Counted from the first letter of the stretch, positions 42,301 through 51,577 are shown. The stretch is DNA of 64,000 nucleotides from an uncultured Allomuricauda sp. (GCF_947258355.1 NZ_CAMYIC010000032.1:1-64000), one strand, 5' to 3'. The notes: generated from the letters alone by a model not told the origin. Numbers and translations: made by a program.

Positions 42301-42488
42301 ACTTGAACAGTTTGGTTTCCATTGACGATTTTCCACCAACGGAGCAGGATATTGCTGTTAAAAACGAGATGTCAGGGAAAATAAACGCACAATTGCGAGC
42401 TTTTGATACCTTGGTCGACAAGGAAATTTCAGCTTTCAATGAAGAATTCAATCAACTTAAATTGGATTATTTGAGCATCGAAGAATAG
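39354..42488 (+). CDS. Exported sortilin-type (VPS10-like) propeller protein 1
   Basis: A 1044-residue exported protein (signal peptide cut after TPMHSQ). Residues about 40-770 form a large beta-propeller built of BNR/sortilin-like repeats (TTDGGRSWENIS, TEDAGKTWKSLG, STDGGETWKKVL, SEDAGKTWSLV, TKDGGQTWENVT). A beta domain and a helical, possibly coiled-coil tail (about 890-1044) follow. Such proteins are often labelled glycosyl hydrolases because of sialidase-like Asp boxes, but no catalytic set is visible. Function unknown, probably extracellular binding. A paralogue follows. Confidence 0.87.
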   Translation: MKTRFFKIGMLLLTATLFITPMHSQRRNKKQSAPEYPEELYSSLEYRLIGPFRGGRSGTVAGVPGEPNLYYFGATGGGVWRTTDGGRSWENISDGYFGGSIGAVEVAQSDHNVIYVGGGEQTVRGNVSSGYGVWKTEDAGKTWKSLGLDKSRHISRMRIHPKDHNIVYAAVMGNLYKPTTERGVYKSTDGGETWKKVLYANDMAGAVDLTFDPNNPRILYASTWRIERTPYSLNSGGEGSALWKSTDSGETWTEISKNEGFATDTLGIIGVAVSPQNSNRVWAMVENKDKGGLYRSEDAGKTWSLVNSDRSLRQRAWYYTRVYADTNDENVVYVLNVRYHKSTDGGKTFESNNAPHGDHHDLWIAPEDSNRMIMADDGGAQVSYDGGETWSTYHNQPTAQFYRVTTDNAFPYRIYVAQQDNSTVRINYRSDDGSIGEDDWESTAGGESAHIAVDPTNDDIVYGGSYGGLLTRVNHAKKTTRAINVWPDNPMGHGAEGMKYRFQWNFPIMFSKHDPNKLYTFSNHVHMTTNEGQSWELLSGDLTRNDPTKLVSSGGPITQDNTSVEYYCTIFAANESPLKEGLLWVGSDDGLIHVTKDGGQTWENVTPPNMPEWNMINSIEPSAFDEGTCYVAATRYKLGDFAPYLYKTTDYGKTWTKITNGIENEHFTRVVREDPKRQGLLYAGTETGMYVSFNDGQNWEKFQLNLPIVPITDLTIKDDNLIVATQGRSVWVIDDLTVLHQLDDAKKSADAVLYKPRDSYRTKGRAARRPSKTEGENLANGVITHFYLKDFSEKDSIALTYTKMNGDTLATYSTYAKEKGKKLEAKKGGNTYVWDTRGKGAERLKGMILWWANLSGPKAVPGTYKVSLNVNGDDQTEEFTILPDPRAEVTVADMQKQYDFITEVNETVDRAHQSIKKIRAVNSKLDEFIKKYKEDEATKALVEKAKKMKEEFGSIEKELYQTKNRSNQDPLNFPIKLTNKLAHLNSLVSIDDFPPTEQDIAVKNEMSGKINAQLRAFDTLVDKEISAFNEEFNQLKLDYLSIEE

Positions 42489-42496
42489 AAAAATGG

Positions 42497-42527
42497 CCCT
42501 TATGTTCTGCATAAGGGCTTTATTTTA
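42497..42527 (+). terminator. Terminator between the two propeller genes
   Basis: GCCCTTATG and CATAAGGGC form a perfect 9-bp stem with a 5-base loop, followed by TTTATTTT. The two paralogues can therefore be transcribed separately. Confidence 0.85.
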
Positions 42528-42565
42528 CAGATTACATTACCTCTTAAAACAAACCAACCAACACC

Positions 42566-45500
42566 ATGAAAAAAGGACTTCTTTTTTTGTTATGTGCAGT
42601 TTTTGTAACACTCACCTTTGCACAGACCGCCAACGATTATTTTGAACCCATGAAATTCAGGAACATAGGCCCTTTTCGGGGTGGACGTTCTGTAACCGCC
42701 AGTGGGGTGGTGGGCGACCCGCTTACCTATTACATGGGAACTACCGGAGGAGGTTTATGGAAGACCAGCAATGCAGGGGGTCAATGGGAGAACATTTCAG
42801 ATGGTTTTTTTGATATGGGCTCTGTGGGTGCAGTTTCCGTATCCCAATCGAATCCCAATGTTGTGTACTGTGGTATGGGAGAACACGCCCCTCGTGGTGT
42901 GATGACCTCATATGGTGATGGCATGTACAAATCCAACGATGCAGGAAAAACATGGATCAAGCTGGGCCTTGAAAAAACCCAGCATATTTCACGGATTATT
43001 GTCCATCCAACAAATCCGGATACTGTCTATGTTGCCGCCCAAGGTGCCCTGTATGCTCCCAATCCCGAAAGAGGGGTTTACCGGTCCATGGATGGTGGAA
43101 AAACTTGGGAGAAGATTTTATATGTGGATGAAGGAACCGGAGCTGCGGAACTTTCCATGGATGCAAACAATCCTTTGGTTTTATATGCTGCTATGTGGGA
43201 GCATCAGCGTAAACCCAATAAAGTGATTAGCGGCGGACCTGGAAGTGGCTTGTATAAAAGTACCGATGGTGGGAACACCTGGAAAGAGATGACCAAAGGC
43301 TTGCCAGAAGAAAAAGGAAAAATGGCCATTGCAGTAAGTGCTGCCAATTCTGATAAGGTCTATGCAGTAATAGAAAGCGACTCTAACCAAGATAAGGGAG
43401 GTTTGTTCGTCTCAAATGATGCTGGTGATAGCTGGCACATGATAAGTGGTGATAACCGTTTGGTACAGCGTGCGTGGTACTATATTGAAGTATTTGCAGA
43501 CCCCAATGATGAGGATACGGTATATGTTCTCAGTGCCTCCATGTTCCGTTCCGAAGATGGTGGTAAAACCTGGGAGACCATTTCGGTTCCCCACGGCGAC
43601 ACCCACGATTTGTGGATCAATCCTAATGATTCCAAAAACATTCTTTTAGCAGATGATGGTGGGGCAACCATCTCTTTTGACTACGGAAAACATTGGACGC
43701 ATCAGGATAATATGCCAACGGCCCAATTTTATCGAATTAATACGGACAATCTTTTTCCGTATAACATTTATGGAGGTCAACAAGACAATACTTCTGTAAA
43801 AATTGCAAGTTTATCTGTAGGTCGATGGAGTATTGGAAGAGAAGACTGGCACTATTCCGCAGGTGGTGAGAGTGCCTTTTTGGGCTTTGATCCAGATAAT
43901 CCCCGCTATGTAATGGGTGGAAGTTATTTGGGAACCATTGAACTTTTGGATATGGAATCCAAAATGTCCAGCAATGTGATGGCGGCACCAATTCAGTATT
44001 TGGGACGTGATGCCCGCGATATGAAATACCTGTACAATTGGAACGCACCCATAATTTGGTCCAAGCACGAACCAGGAACGTTTTACCATGGGGCACAATT
44101 GGTACTCCGAACAAGGGATAACGGTGTGACTTGGGAAGAAATATCACCAGATTTAACTAGAGATCAAGATGAATTACAAGGAAAAGGAGGAGGTCCATAT
44201 ACCAATGAGGCTGTTGGGGCTGAAAATTATGGAACCTTGTCCTATATCATCGAGTCACCTCACGAAGCTGGAGTACTGATCACAGGCAGTGATGATGGTT
44301 TGGTACACATTACCAAAAACGGAGGTGAATCTTGGGAAAATATCACTCCAAAGGGATTAAAGGAATGTTTGGTGAACGCCATTGAAGTTTCGCCTCACAA
44401 TCCAGGCACTATTTACATCGCTACCACACGATATAAATTCAACGATTATACCCCCGCATTATATAAGAGTACCAACTATGGAAAAAGTTGGACCAACATT
44501 AGCGAAGGAATCCCTTATGGAGCCTTTACCCGCGTTGTTCGTGAAGATCAAGAACAAAAAGGCTTGTTGTATGCAGGTACCGAAAAGGGACTTTATGTAT
44601 CTTGGAACGATGGGCAAAAATGGGAACCGCTACAATTGAATTTACCGAAGACTCCGATTACGGACCTAAAAGTTCATCGAGGTGACCTGATTGTCGCAAC
44701 ATCAGGGAGGAGTTTCTGGATATTGGACAACATTACCACACTTTCTCAATATAAGAGTAGCAACGATGAAATGAAAATTTTTAAACCAGAAGAAGCCATT
44801 CACGGATATTGGGGAAGTCAACTGAACAGCAACTCCAAAAGTGTAACAGGAACCAGTACTTTTGAAGGTGTTAACCCGGCCAACGGTATGGTAATTTATT
44901 ACAATCTGCCGGAGCAAATGGATTCTACAGAAGTGACCATGGAGATTTTGGACGGACAGGGGAAAGTGGTTCGCAATTTCACTTCCAAAAAAGATAAAAG
45001 CTATATACCCCACAATGGTGGAGGAGCACCACCAAAACCTGTTTTGGGAACGGATAAAGGTCTGAATCGTTTTGTTTGGGATTTAAAAACGCCGATTGTA
45101 CCAGGTGTCCCAGGAGTTTATATCGAGGCTAATTTTACGGGGCATAAAGTACCGCCAGGTAGCTATACGATTAATTTGAAAGCTGGCGATAAAATGGTTT
45201 TCACAAACGGAACCATTGTACCAACCCCGAACACCGATATTTCCCAAGAGCGGTTTGAGGAGCACCATGCTATAATGACGGATTTTGAGGCGAAGTTGAC
45301 GGACATGCACAACAAGGTGAATAAACTCAAAAAAGTTCAAGAGCAATTACAAAAGCTTTTGAAGGATTTGGAAAATGATGAACTTAAAAAAGAAGGTCAA
45401 GCAGTTTTGAAAAAGCTGAAAGATTGGGATGGAGAAATGGTACAACGCAAATCAAAGGCTTATGACGATGTGGAGAACTTTCCCAACAAGTTTACTGCGG

Positions 45501-45691
45501 AATATCTTTTTGTTATGAACCACAGCAACAGTGCATTGCCACAAATCAATCAACCGTCAAGGGATAGAAAGGCAGAACTGGATGCACAATGGGTCGGGTT
45601 AAAACAGCGTGCTGAGACACTAATGAATACAGAAATCCCTAATTTTAACGCTAAACTATGGGAGAATGGTATAGGAGCCATTCGTATGTAA
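42566..45691 (+). CDS. Exported sortilin-type (VPS10-like) propeller protein 2
   Basis: A 1041-residue paralogue of the preceding gene, with the same layout: signal peptide (cut after TLTFAQ), propeller with Asp boxes ([60 protein letters not shown]), beta domain, helical tail. The shared core FRGGRSxTxxGVxGxPxxYYxGxTGGGxWxT and QRAWYY show an old tandem duplication. It is rich in Gly, Trp and Asn. The binding partner is unknown. Confidence 0.87.
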   Translation: MKKGLLFLLCAVFVTLTFAQTANDYFEPMKFRNIGPFRGGRSVTASGVVGDPLTYYMGTTGGGLWKTSNAGGQWENISDGFFDMGSVGAVSVSQSNPNVVYCGMGEHAPRGVMTSYGDGMYKSNDAGKTWIKLGLEKTQHISRIIVHPTNPDTVYVAAQGALYAPNPERGVYRSMDGGKTWEKILYVDEGTGAAELSMDANNPLVLYAAMWEHQRKPNKVISGGPGSGLYKSTDGGNTWKEMTKGLPEEKGKMAIAVSAANSDKVYAVIESDSNQDKGGLFVSNDAGDSWHMISGDNRLVQRAWYYIEVFADPNDEDTVYVLSASMFRSEDGGKTWETISVPHGDTHDLWINPNDSKNILLADDGGATISFDYGKHWTHQDNMPTAQFYRINTDNLFPYNIYGGQQDNTSVKIASLSVGRWSIGREDWHYSAGGESAFLGFDPDNPRYVMGGSYLGTIELLDMESKMSSNVMAAPIQYLGRDARDMKYLYNWNAPIIWSKHEPGTFYHGAQLVLRTRDNGVTWEEISPDLTRDQDELQGKGGGPYTNEAVGAENYGTLSYIIESPHEAGVLITGSDDGLVHITKNGGESWENITPKGLKECLVNAIEVSPHNPGTIYIATTRYKFNDYTPALYKSTNYGKSWTNISEGIPYGAFTRVVREDQEQKGLLYAGTEKGLYVSWNDGQKWEPLQLNLPKTPITDLKVHRGDLIVATSGRSFWILDNITTLSQYKSSNDEMKIFKPEEAIHGYWGSQLNSNSKSVTGTSTFEGVNPANGMVIYYNLPEQMDSTEVTMEILDGQGKVVRNFTSKKDKSYIPHNGGGAPPKPVLGTDKGLNRFVWDLKTPIVPGVPGVYIEANFTGHKVPPGSYTINLKAGDKMVFTNGTIVPTPNTDISQERFEEHHAIMTDFEAKLTDMHNKVNKLKKVQEQLQKLLKDLENDELKKEGQAVLKKLKDWDGEMVQRKSKAYDDVENFPNKFTAEYLFVMNHSNSALPQINQPSRDRKAELDAQWVGLKQRAETLMNTEIPNFNAKLWENGIGAIRM

Positions 45692-45709
45692 AACTTAAAA
45701 ACCTAGCAA

Positions 45710-46255
45710 TTGCTTTATCCCTATATAAAATCGTTACACTTAATATTCGTGGTGACCTGGTTTGCTGGTTTGTTCTACATACCCAGACTGTTTATCTACC
45801 ATATTGAAGCTTGGCAAAAATCATCGCCCGATAAGGAAATACTGTCCGATCAACTAAAGTTGATGACAAAACGATTGTGGTATATCATCACATGGCCGTC
45901 TGCAGTTTTATGCACGCTTACGGCCATTTGGTTGTTAATTTTAATGCCTGGATGGTTGCAACAACCATGGATGCATGTAAAACTTGGCTTTGTGCTCTTG
46001 CTTTTTGGATATCATTTTAAATGTCATCAAATTTTTAAACAGTTACAACGCGATGAAGTTAAATACACCTCCAAATTTATGCGGATATGGAACGAGGTAG
46101 CAACTATCATACTTTTTGCGGTCGTTTTTTTGGTGGTTTTAAAAAGTGCTTTCAATTGGATCTATGGCATAGTGGGTATGTTTGTACTGATGATTCTATT
46201 GATGCTGGGTATTCGATGGTACAAAAAAGTACGGGACAGGAACCCCAATGCGTAG
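45710..46255 (+). CDS. hemJ: HemJ-like protoporphyrinogen oxidase (CopD family membrane protein)
   Basis: A 181-residue membrane protein with about four to five helices. The family motif SLHLIFVVTWFAGLFYIPRLF at the start, with His10 and Arg25, and PWMHVKLGFVLLLFGYH near 88-105, match HemJ, which oxidises protoporphyrinogen IX to protoporphyrin IX. The start is a TTG; the nearest ATG in frame would remove the conserved His. HemJ fills the step between HemF and HemH, both encoded in the window. A plain CopD-like copper protein is the alternative label. Confidence 0.83.
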   Translation: MLYPYIKSLHLIFVVTWFAGLFYIPRLFIYHIEAWQKSSPDKEILSDQLKLMTKRLWYIITWPSAVLCTLTAIWLLILMPGWLQQPWMHVKLGFVLLLFGYHFKCHQIFKQLQRDEVKYTSKFMRIWNEVATIILFAVVFLVVLKSAFNWIYGIVGMFVLMILLMLGIRWYKKVRDRNPNA

Positions 46256-46358
46256 CAAGTCCGAATTAAAGGCCAAGTTAAATAACCTGGAACATGGTTC
46301 TCTTTTTTATTTGGATTTGAATCTGACTCTGAAACTTGCACTTTATTTGGCTCGATAA

Positions 46359-47843
46359 TTGCTAAATTTAACCTTAAACCAAGCGAGCTTGCTAAGAAAA
46401 CTTTCCTTACGGTCACGAATATTCATTGCCATGATAACATTGGTAGTGCTGGCCTCTGTGCTTATTGCCGGGGTCACTGTTTACCAATATAAGGAGCAAG
46501 GAAACGATTACCACAACGAAAGGTTGGAGCGAAAGGAAGAGCAATTGATGAAGAGCATCAACTACACGCTTAAGGAAACCACTTATCCCGTAACCACAGA
46601 AAACCTTCATCTCATCTTCAGTGAAGAGATTTATGAGATTGCCAATATCCAAAACGTCAATTTTAATATTTATGACCTTGAGGGTAATTTGATCAAGAGT
46701 TCCAGGCCCACATTCGAATCAAATTCAATAGCTACTTGTTTGGATGCAGAGGTGCTGAATTTTCTAAGGGAAAGCGGCGAACCACGCTTTATCGAGGAAC
46801 AAAGGACAGCGGGTGATAACTATCAGGCTACCTATAGGTATATCTACGACCTCAAGTTTAAGCCCATAGGTATTATGAACCTTCCTTATTTTGAGGATAA
46901 CACCTTCAATAATATGGAATTGAAGGAATTCCTTTTTAGATTGGGAATGGTATATGTTTTAATGTTGATCGTGGCCATCATTTTGGCATACTTCATTTCT
47001 AAATACATTACAAGATCACTTCAAACCATATCGGACAAAATCAATCGGACCAACTTGACCCATCAAAACGAAAAGATTTATTTGGAAAGTCCCGGCGAGG
47101 AAATAGGTAAATTGGTCGACTCTTACAACCGAATGATAGACGAACTGGAAGAAAGCGCTGTAAAATTGGCACGAAGCGAACGTGAGCAGGCATGGCGAGA
47201 AATGGCGAAACAGGTTGCCCACGAAATCAAAAACCCTCTTACCCCCTTGCGCCTTTCTGTTCAAAGCTTTGAACGCAAGTTCGACCCCGACGATCCGGAT
47301 ATACAAAAAAAGGTAAAGGAGTTTTCCAAGACATTGATTCAGCAAATAGATACCATGAGCAATATTGCGACGGCGTTTTCGAGTTTTGCGGATATGCCAG
47401 CACAGCAGAACGAGACTTTGAACGTGGTAAAAGTGGTGAAGCTGGCATTGGAAATTTTTAATGAGGATTATATTCATTTTATTGCTGACGAAGAAGAGAT
47501 CGTTGCCAAACTGGATCGCACACAACTGATTCGGGTAATTACCAATTTGGTGAAGAACGCCATTCAGGCTGTTCCTGATGTGGAGTCGCCCAGAATCTTG
47601 GTAACCGTGGCCACAGTGGGAGAACGTGTAAAAATCTCCATTGCAGATAATGGCCTTGGCATTGCGGACGAATATAAGCATCGTATTTTTGAACCAAAGT
47701 TCACTACCAAATCCAGTGGAACGGGATTAGGCTTGGGTATGGTAAAGAACATAGTGGAAAACTATGGAGGAACCATTAACTTTACTTCCAAAGTTGGGAA
47801 GGGAACCGTTTTTACCATTGAATTTCCTAAAGAACATAAATAA
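46359..47843 (+). CDS. NtrY-like sensor histidine kinase
   Basis: A 494-residue membrane kinase: helix 1 (about 21-43), a periplasmic sensor part (44-195), helix 2 (about 195-216, LGMVYVLMLIVAIILAYFI), HAMP linker, then the H-box VAHEIKNPLTPLRLS, N-box NLVKNAIQAV, and G boxes DNGLGIAD and GTGLGLGMV. No cognate response regulator is adjacent, so it is an orphan here. The start is unsure: only TTG codons (46359 or 46389) lie ahead of the first helix. Confidence 0.88.
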   Translation: MLNLTLNQASLLRKLSLRSRIFIAMITLVVLASVLIAGVTVYQYKEQGNDYHNERLERKEEQLMKSINYTLKETTYPVTTENLHLIFSEEIYEIANIQNVNFNIYDLEGNLIKSSRPTFESNSIATCLDAEVLNFLRESGEPRFIEEQRTAGDNYQATYRYIYDLKFKPIGIMNLPYFEDNTFNNMELKEFLFRLGMVYVLMLIVAIILAYFISKYITRSLQTISDKINRTNLTHQNEKIYLESPGEEIGKLVDSYNRMIDELEESAVKLARSEREQAWREMAKQVAHEIKNPLTPLRLSVQSFERKFDPDDPDIQKKVKEFSKTLIQQIDTMSNIATAFSSFADMPAQQNETLNVVKVVKLALEIFNEDYIHFIADEEEIVAKLDRTQLIRVITNLVKNAIQAVPDVESPRILVTVATVGERVKISIADNGLGIADEYKHRIFEPKFTTKSSGTGLGLGMVKNIVENYGGTINFTSKVGKGTVFTIEFPKEHK

Positions 47844-47885
47844 TAATGGCGGACATTTTACATACCGTCTCAAACATCAGTATAT

Positions 47886-48668
47886 ATGGATTTTGAAAAC
47901 ATTTACATTGAAGAAGAGAACAATTTGGCCACCATAACCATAAACAGACCCAAAAAACTCAATGCCCTCAATAAAAGAACTATCGAAGAACTACACGTAG
48001 CTTTTAAGGAATTGGATGAGGACAATGAAACCAAAGTGATCATTATAACCGGAAGCGGTGAAAAAGCCTTTGTGGCAGGTGCCGATATTTCAGAATTTTC
48101 CAATTATTCAGTTAAAGAGGGACGCCAACTGGCGGCAGCAGGACAGAGCAGCCTTTTCGATTTTGTCGAAAATCTTTCCACTCCGGTCATAGCTGCCATC
48201 AATGGCTTTGCTCTTGGAGGTGGTCTGGAGCTTGCCATGGCATGTCATTTTAGGGTGGCCAGCAGCAATGCCAGAATGGGTCTGCCCGAAGTATCTTTAG
48301 GTGTAATTCCCGGATATGGCGGAACTCAGCGTTTACCTCAGTTGGTCGGTAAAGGTAGAGCCATGGAAATGATTATGACGGCCGGTATGGTTGATTCCGA
48401 CAAAGCCTTTGGTTACGGATTGGTAAATCATGTGGTATCCAGTGAAGAATTGTTGCCATTTTGCAGAAAAATCGCTGGCAGGATATCGAATAATTCCACC
48501 ATAGCCATAAAACACGCAATAAAAGCTATAAATGCTGGTTTTAAGTATGACGCTGATGGTTATTCGGTGGAAATTGATGCCTTTGGCAATTGCTTTGGCA
48601 CGGACGACTTTAAAGAGGGTACCTCAGCTTTTTTGGAAAAACGTAAAGCCGATTTCCCTGGATCATGA
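47886..48668 (+). CDS. Enoyl-CoA hydratase/isomerase family protein
   Basis: A 260-residue crotonase-fold enzyme. Both catalytic glutamates of enoyl-CoA hydratases are present: Glu115 in GGGLELAMACHFRVA and Glu135 in MGLPEVSLG. The oxyanion-hole motifs GEKAFVAGADISEF and FALGGG are intact. It probably hydrates short-chain 2-enoyl-CoA in fatty acid or amino acid breakdown. No partner genes lie nearby. Confidence 0.92.
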   Translation: MDFENIYIEEENNLATITINRPKKLNALNKRTIEELHVAFKELDEDNETKVIIITGSGEKAFVAGADISEFSNYSVKEGRQLAAAGQSSLFDFVENLSTPVIAAINGFALGGGLELAMACHFRVASSNARMGLPEVSLGVIPGYGGTQRLPQLVGKGRAMEMIMTAGMVDSDKAFGYGLVNHVVSSEELLPFCRKIAGRISNNSTIAIKHAIKAINAGFKYDADGYSVEIDAFGNCFGTDDFKEGTSAFLEKRKADFPGS

Positions 48669-48692
48669 CCATTGGCCTAACTAAGCCAGACC

Positions 48693-50246
48693 ATGAAAAA
48701 CAACCTATTTCTACTATTTTGCTTTGTACTGACAGGCATGGCGGTGAACGCCCAAAAAATGCCCGTTTCCTACGATTTTGGGGAAAAATATCGCGACAGG
48801 TATCGCTATTCCAATCTTGTTGCCATTGATGAAGATGATTCAGGAGGGTATATCTTGGTTCGTTCCTACTACCAAGGCTTGATTCTAAAGCCCAAAGGAT
48901 ACCTAATAGAAAAGTACAATAGTGATTTGGAACTGGTTTCCGAGTACAACTATAAGCTCAAAGGGTTGGATTTTGTGAACGGGTTTCTTAAAAATGGCCA
49001 GTTGAATCTTCTGTTCCTGAAATACAATCCCAACAGAGGTGAATATGAATATTGGGTTCATACCAGCCCAATTATCGACTTTAATTTTAAGGAGAAGAAA
49101 CTGCTTTCGATTGCCTCGGAAGAAGTAAACAGTCCAGTGGGTAAAAACTATTACAATCGGGATTTTTCGCGCGGGTTCACTACCGCTGTTTTGTTCGATG
49201 AGGACAAAACCGGTTTTGTAATCAGTACCCATCACAAAAGAGGAAAGAGCAACAAGCATATGATCCATATGTACGATACTGCCCTCAACAAAAAATTCGA
49301 ATATGATTTTTCCGATGAAATCGAAGAGAAAAACTACGCCTTTGAGAACGTAGCGTTTTCACCGGACCTGCAAACTGCTTTCATCGTAGGGAAGGCCTAT
49401 TTTAAAAAGAGACGTTTTAGGGTGGATGAAAGAAAATTTCAGTACGAATTGGTTAAAGTGTCACAGTACGGAAACAAAACACAGTCCTTCGTGGACCCAG
49501 GCAAATATCCGGAAGCCCTATACCCTGTTCTTGTAAAGAAAAAGCTGGTTTGTGTTGGGTTTTATGCCGATAGAAAAGACAACAGGTATAATGGCATTGC
49601 CTATTTTGACGTAAATCCGAACACATTGGATATCCAATCACAGAAGTACAACTCCTTCTCACAACAGTTTATGGATGATAAATTTGGTCGTGAAGAAGAT
49701 AAGGATATCAAAAACTTGGTTTTCAAAGGGGTTGAGGTGACCGATGAGCAAGAGATTTTTTTCAATGCCGAGGAATACTTTGTTACATCCGGTTTGGAAA
49801 CAACAGGTGCTGGTCAGCGAATAAGGATAGAGCGCTATCACCACAACGATATTGTTAGTGTTAAACTGGATTTCAATGGCAATATGGAGTGGGCAAGGAA
49901 TATTAACAAAACCGAGGTTACCCAAGGCGATGGGGCCTACGCTTCGTATAGTTCTTATTGCAAGGATGGAAACACCTATTTCTTTATCTGCACAGCGGCC
50001 GAGAATCCACAATTGATCAATAACGAACGCTTGATTTTTAAGCAAGGATTCAGCCGTAACCGAAATGTTTTTATGATCTCTTTAGATCAAAACGGAGTAA
50101 TGGATTATGAAAAAATTATTGATCAACAAGAGGCAAGATTACCGCTGATGGTTTCCAAACCTTTAAAGGACGAAATGGAGGACAAAATGCTTTTTTATGC
50201 AAAACGAGGAAGCAGAAAGCAATTGGTGAAGGTGGATTTTAAATAA
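48693..50246 (+). CDS. Exported protein of unknown function
   Basis: A 517-residue protein with a signal peptide (cut after AVNAQ). I do not recognise a named domain. The sequence is almost all beta, rich in aromatic and basic residues, with repeated strands such as GFVISTHHKRGK, TAFIVGKAYFKKRRF and NGVMDYEKIIDQ, which suggests a propeller or similar beta fold. Homologues of this type are common single-copy genes in Flavobacteriaceae. It is followed by its own terminator. Confidence 0.7.
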   Translation: MKNNLFLLFCFVLTGMAVNAQKMPVSYDFGEKYRDRYRYSNLVAIDEDDSGGYILVRSYYQGLILKPKGYLIEKYNSDLELVSEYNYKLKGLDFVNGFLKNGQLNLLFLKYNPNRGEYEYWVHTSPIIDFNFKEKKLLSIASEEVNSPVGKNYYNRDFSRGFTTAVLFDEDKTGFVISTHHKRGKSNKHMIHMYDTALNKKFEYDFSDEIEEKNYAFENVAFSPDLQTAFIVGKAYFKKRRFRVDERKFQYELVKVSQYGNKTQSFVDPGKYPEALYPVLVKKKLVCVGFYADRKDNRYNGIAYFDVNPNTLDIQSQKYNSFSQQFMDDKFGREEDKDIKNLVFKGVEVTDEQEIFFNAEEYFVTSGLETTGAGQRIRIERYHHNDIVSVKLDFNGNMEWARNINKTEVTQGDGAYASYSSYCKDGNTYFFICTAAENPQLINNERLIFKQGFSRNRNVFMISLDQNGVMDYEKIIDQQEARLPLMVSKPLKDEMEDKMLFYAKRGSRKQLVKVDFK

Positions 50247-50273
50247 AACGCACCCTCCTTTAGATAAAGTAAT

Positions 50274-50296
50274 GGCCCCAATTCGGGGCTTTTTTA
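50274..50296 (+). terminator. Terminator after the unknown exported protein
   Basis: GCCCC and GGGGC pair around AATTC, and a T-run follows directly. Confidence 0.75.
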
Positions 50297-50340
50297 GTTT
50301 TACATTTTAAAAAAGAAAGAAAAAACCTACAAAATAATTG

Positions 50341-50370
50341 TATCGTCAATTCATTTGTGTCATTCATCAA
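50341..50370 (+). promoter_or_regulatory. Direct-repeat operator candidate (9-12-9) of the collagen-like lipoprotein gene
   Basis: TATCGTCAA (50341-50349) and ATTCATCAA (50362-50370) are separated by exactly 12 bases. They are weaker copies of the ATCC(G/A)TCAA unit seen before three other lipoprotein genes. The pair lies about 94 bases before the start codon, some 20 bases (two helical turns) farther than at the EF-hand gene. Confidence 0.4.
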
Positions 50371-50421
50371 TTGGTAACCCAGTTAGGTTAGTTAGGGTAA
50401 AATTCACCCATGTATACAACA

Positions 50422-50429
50422 TATTTTTG
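50422..50429 (+). promoter_or_regulatory. Possible -7 element of the collagen-like lipoprotein gene
   Basis: TATTTTTG matches TAnnTTTG exactly, 34 bases before the start codon. The -33 region lacks TTG, as would suit a promoter that needs an activator. Confidence 0.45.
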
Positions 50430-50463
50430 GCCTGTTAATTACCCAAATTAAAAACAAAGTATT

Positions 50464-51054
50464 ATGAAGACATTAAAATTATTTAGTATGGCCATGCTAT
50501 GTATGGCAATAGCATTGGTTTCCTGTTCTGGAGAAGATGGGGAAACCGGACCCCAGGGTCTACAAGGTCCTCAGGGAGAACAAGGAATTCAAGGCCCTCA
50601 AGGTGAACAGGGCCCTCAAGGTGAAGAAGGAAATGCCAACGCCCAATCCATTACATTTGATATGACCGAGTTTGTTGGAACCATATTTGTCGGTTCCTCA
50701 GATGAGCTTACGGAAGAAGTAATTGCAAAGGATGCAATTTTATATTATCTGGAAGTACAAACTGTAAATGCTCCAAGGTTCTTTTCAATTCCAGGTACCG
50801 TGTCTGGAGACTTTAATACCCAAGTATATACGGAGCCTGGAAATGTAAATATAAACTTTAGAGAGTTAGATAATTCCTCAAGCTATGTAATTTCAGAAAA
50901 TGACAATTTACAGAGTTTAAGAGTTGTGATTATTGAAAGTAATGCAAACACTGGTTCCAAATCTTCACAAAGTCTTGTCTTAGCCGAGCTCAAAGCTGCG
51001 GGAGTTGATACAAGTGACTACCATTCTGTTGCCGAATATTTTGGTTTAGAATAA
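50464..51054 (+). CDS. Collagen-like lipoprotein
   Basis: A 196-residue lipoprotein (lipobox ALVSC, Cys21, then SGEDGE, an acidic surface-export-like signal). Residues about 26-56 are ten Gly-X-Y triplets rich in Pro-Gln and Glu (GPQGLQGPQGEQGIQGPQ), able to form a collagen-type triple helix. The C-terminal 135 residues form a mainly beta domain that I do not recognise, which may trimerise the stalk. It is a likely surface fibre or tip protein. An operator candidate and a good -7 element lie upstream, and a GNRA-loop terminator follows. Confidence 0.83.
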   Translation: MKTLKLFSMAMLCMAIALVSCSGEDGETGPQGLQGPQGEQGIQGPQGEQGPQGEEGNANAQSITFDMTEFVGTIFVGSSDELTEEVIAKDAILYYLEVQTVNAPRFFSIPGTVSGDFNTQVYTEPGNVNINFRELDNSSSYVISENDNLQSLRVVIIESNANTGSKSSQSLVLAELKAAGVDTSDYHSVAEYFGLE

Positions 51055-51095
51055 AAGATATTTTCCCCCTTGGGGCAACCTAACCATTAGCTAAA

Positions 51096-51120
51096 AGCCG
51101 GGCGAAAGCCCGGCTTTTTT
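51096..51120 (+). terminator. Terminator after the collagen-like lipoprotein gene
   Basis: AGCCGGGC-GAAA-GCCCGGCT is a perfect 8-bp stem with a GNRA tetraloop, followed by a T-run. Confidence 0.92.
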
Positions 51121-51199
51121 AATCTAGTACTGGTAACTTAAGGAACTTAAAATATAGAAAATCATTGGTGTAAGAGCAGACTTTGTCATAATGTATTAA

Positions 51200-51229
51200 A
51201 TCCATCAATCGAAAACAGCTATCCGTCAA
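51200..51229 (+). promoter_or_regulatory. Direct-repeat operator candidate (9-12-9) of the EF-hand lipoprotein gene
   Basis: ATCCATCAA (51200-51208) and ATCCGTCAA (51221-51229) are near-perfect copies separated by 12 bases. Order and spacing equal those in front of lipoprotein gene 1 at 5348-5377, and the distance to the start codon (62 bases) is also nearly the same, although the two genes are unrelated. A TATTTTCG (51260-51267) may be the -7 element. Confidence 0.55.
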
Positions 51230-51291
51230 TTAAAGTATAGTAACAGGCGTTCCTTATTCTATTTTCGCAGGAATTAATTAAAATCCCAAAT

Positions 51292-51519
51292 ATGACAAAG
51301 TTTAACTTACTTAAAATTAATTTATTGATAATTGGTACCTTTTTGATTTCATGCTCCAAAGAATCAAATGAGGCAATGGAAGATACTTCAAGGCTTTCTG
51401 CAACGGAATATCTTGATGAAGCCCATTGTTGGGACCTGAACAATAATGGCATTGCTGATAGGGGAGAGGATAAAAACAAGGATGGAAAAGTAGATACCAA
51501 CGATTGTAATCAAAGGTAG
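51292..51519 (+). CDS. Small EF-hand lipoprotein
   Basis: A 75-residue lipoprotein: lipobox LISC with Cys21, followed by SKESNEAMED. The C-terminal half has two calcium-loop-like segments, DLNNNGIADRGED and DKNKDGKVDTND, the second a textbook EF-hand loop with Asp at positions 1, 3, 5 and the acidic end. Two Cys (AHCWD and NDCNQ) flank the loops and may be disulfide-linked. It could be a surface Ca2+-binding peptide or a dockerin-like module. Its upstream operator and a terminator support it as a real gene. Confidence 0.75.
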   Translation: MTKFNLLKINLLIIGTFLISCSKESNEAMEDTSRLSATEYLDEAHCWDLNNNGIADRGEDKNKDGKVDTNDCNQR

Positions 51520-51543
51520 TACTTGCTTTATTCGTTGTTTGAA

Positions 51544-51577
51544 GGAGAAACCCATGATTTGGGCTTCTCCTTTTTTA
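51544..51577 (+). terminator. Terminator after the EF-hand lipoprotein gene
   Basis: GGAGAAACCCA and TGGGCTTCTCC pair with one mismatch around a short loop, and a T-run follows. The hairpin lies 25 bases after the stop codon. Confidence 0.8.

Noticed and set aside
39354-45691. Annotation of the two propellers as glycosyl hydrolases
   Set aside because: Asp-box repeats alone are structural; I could not find the Arg triad and Tyr/Glu pair of sialidases.
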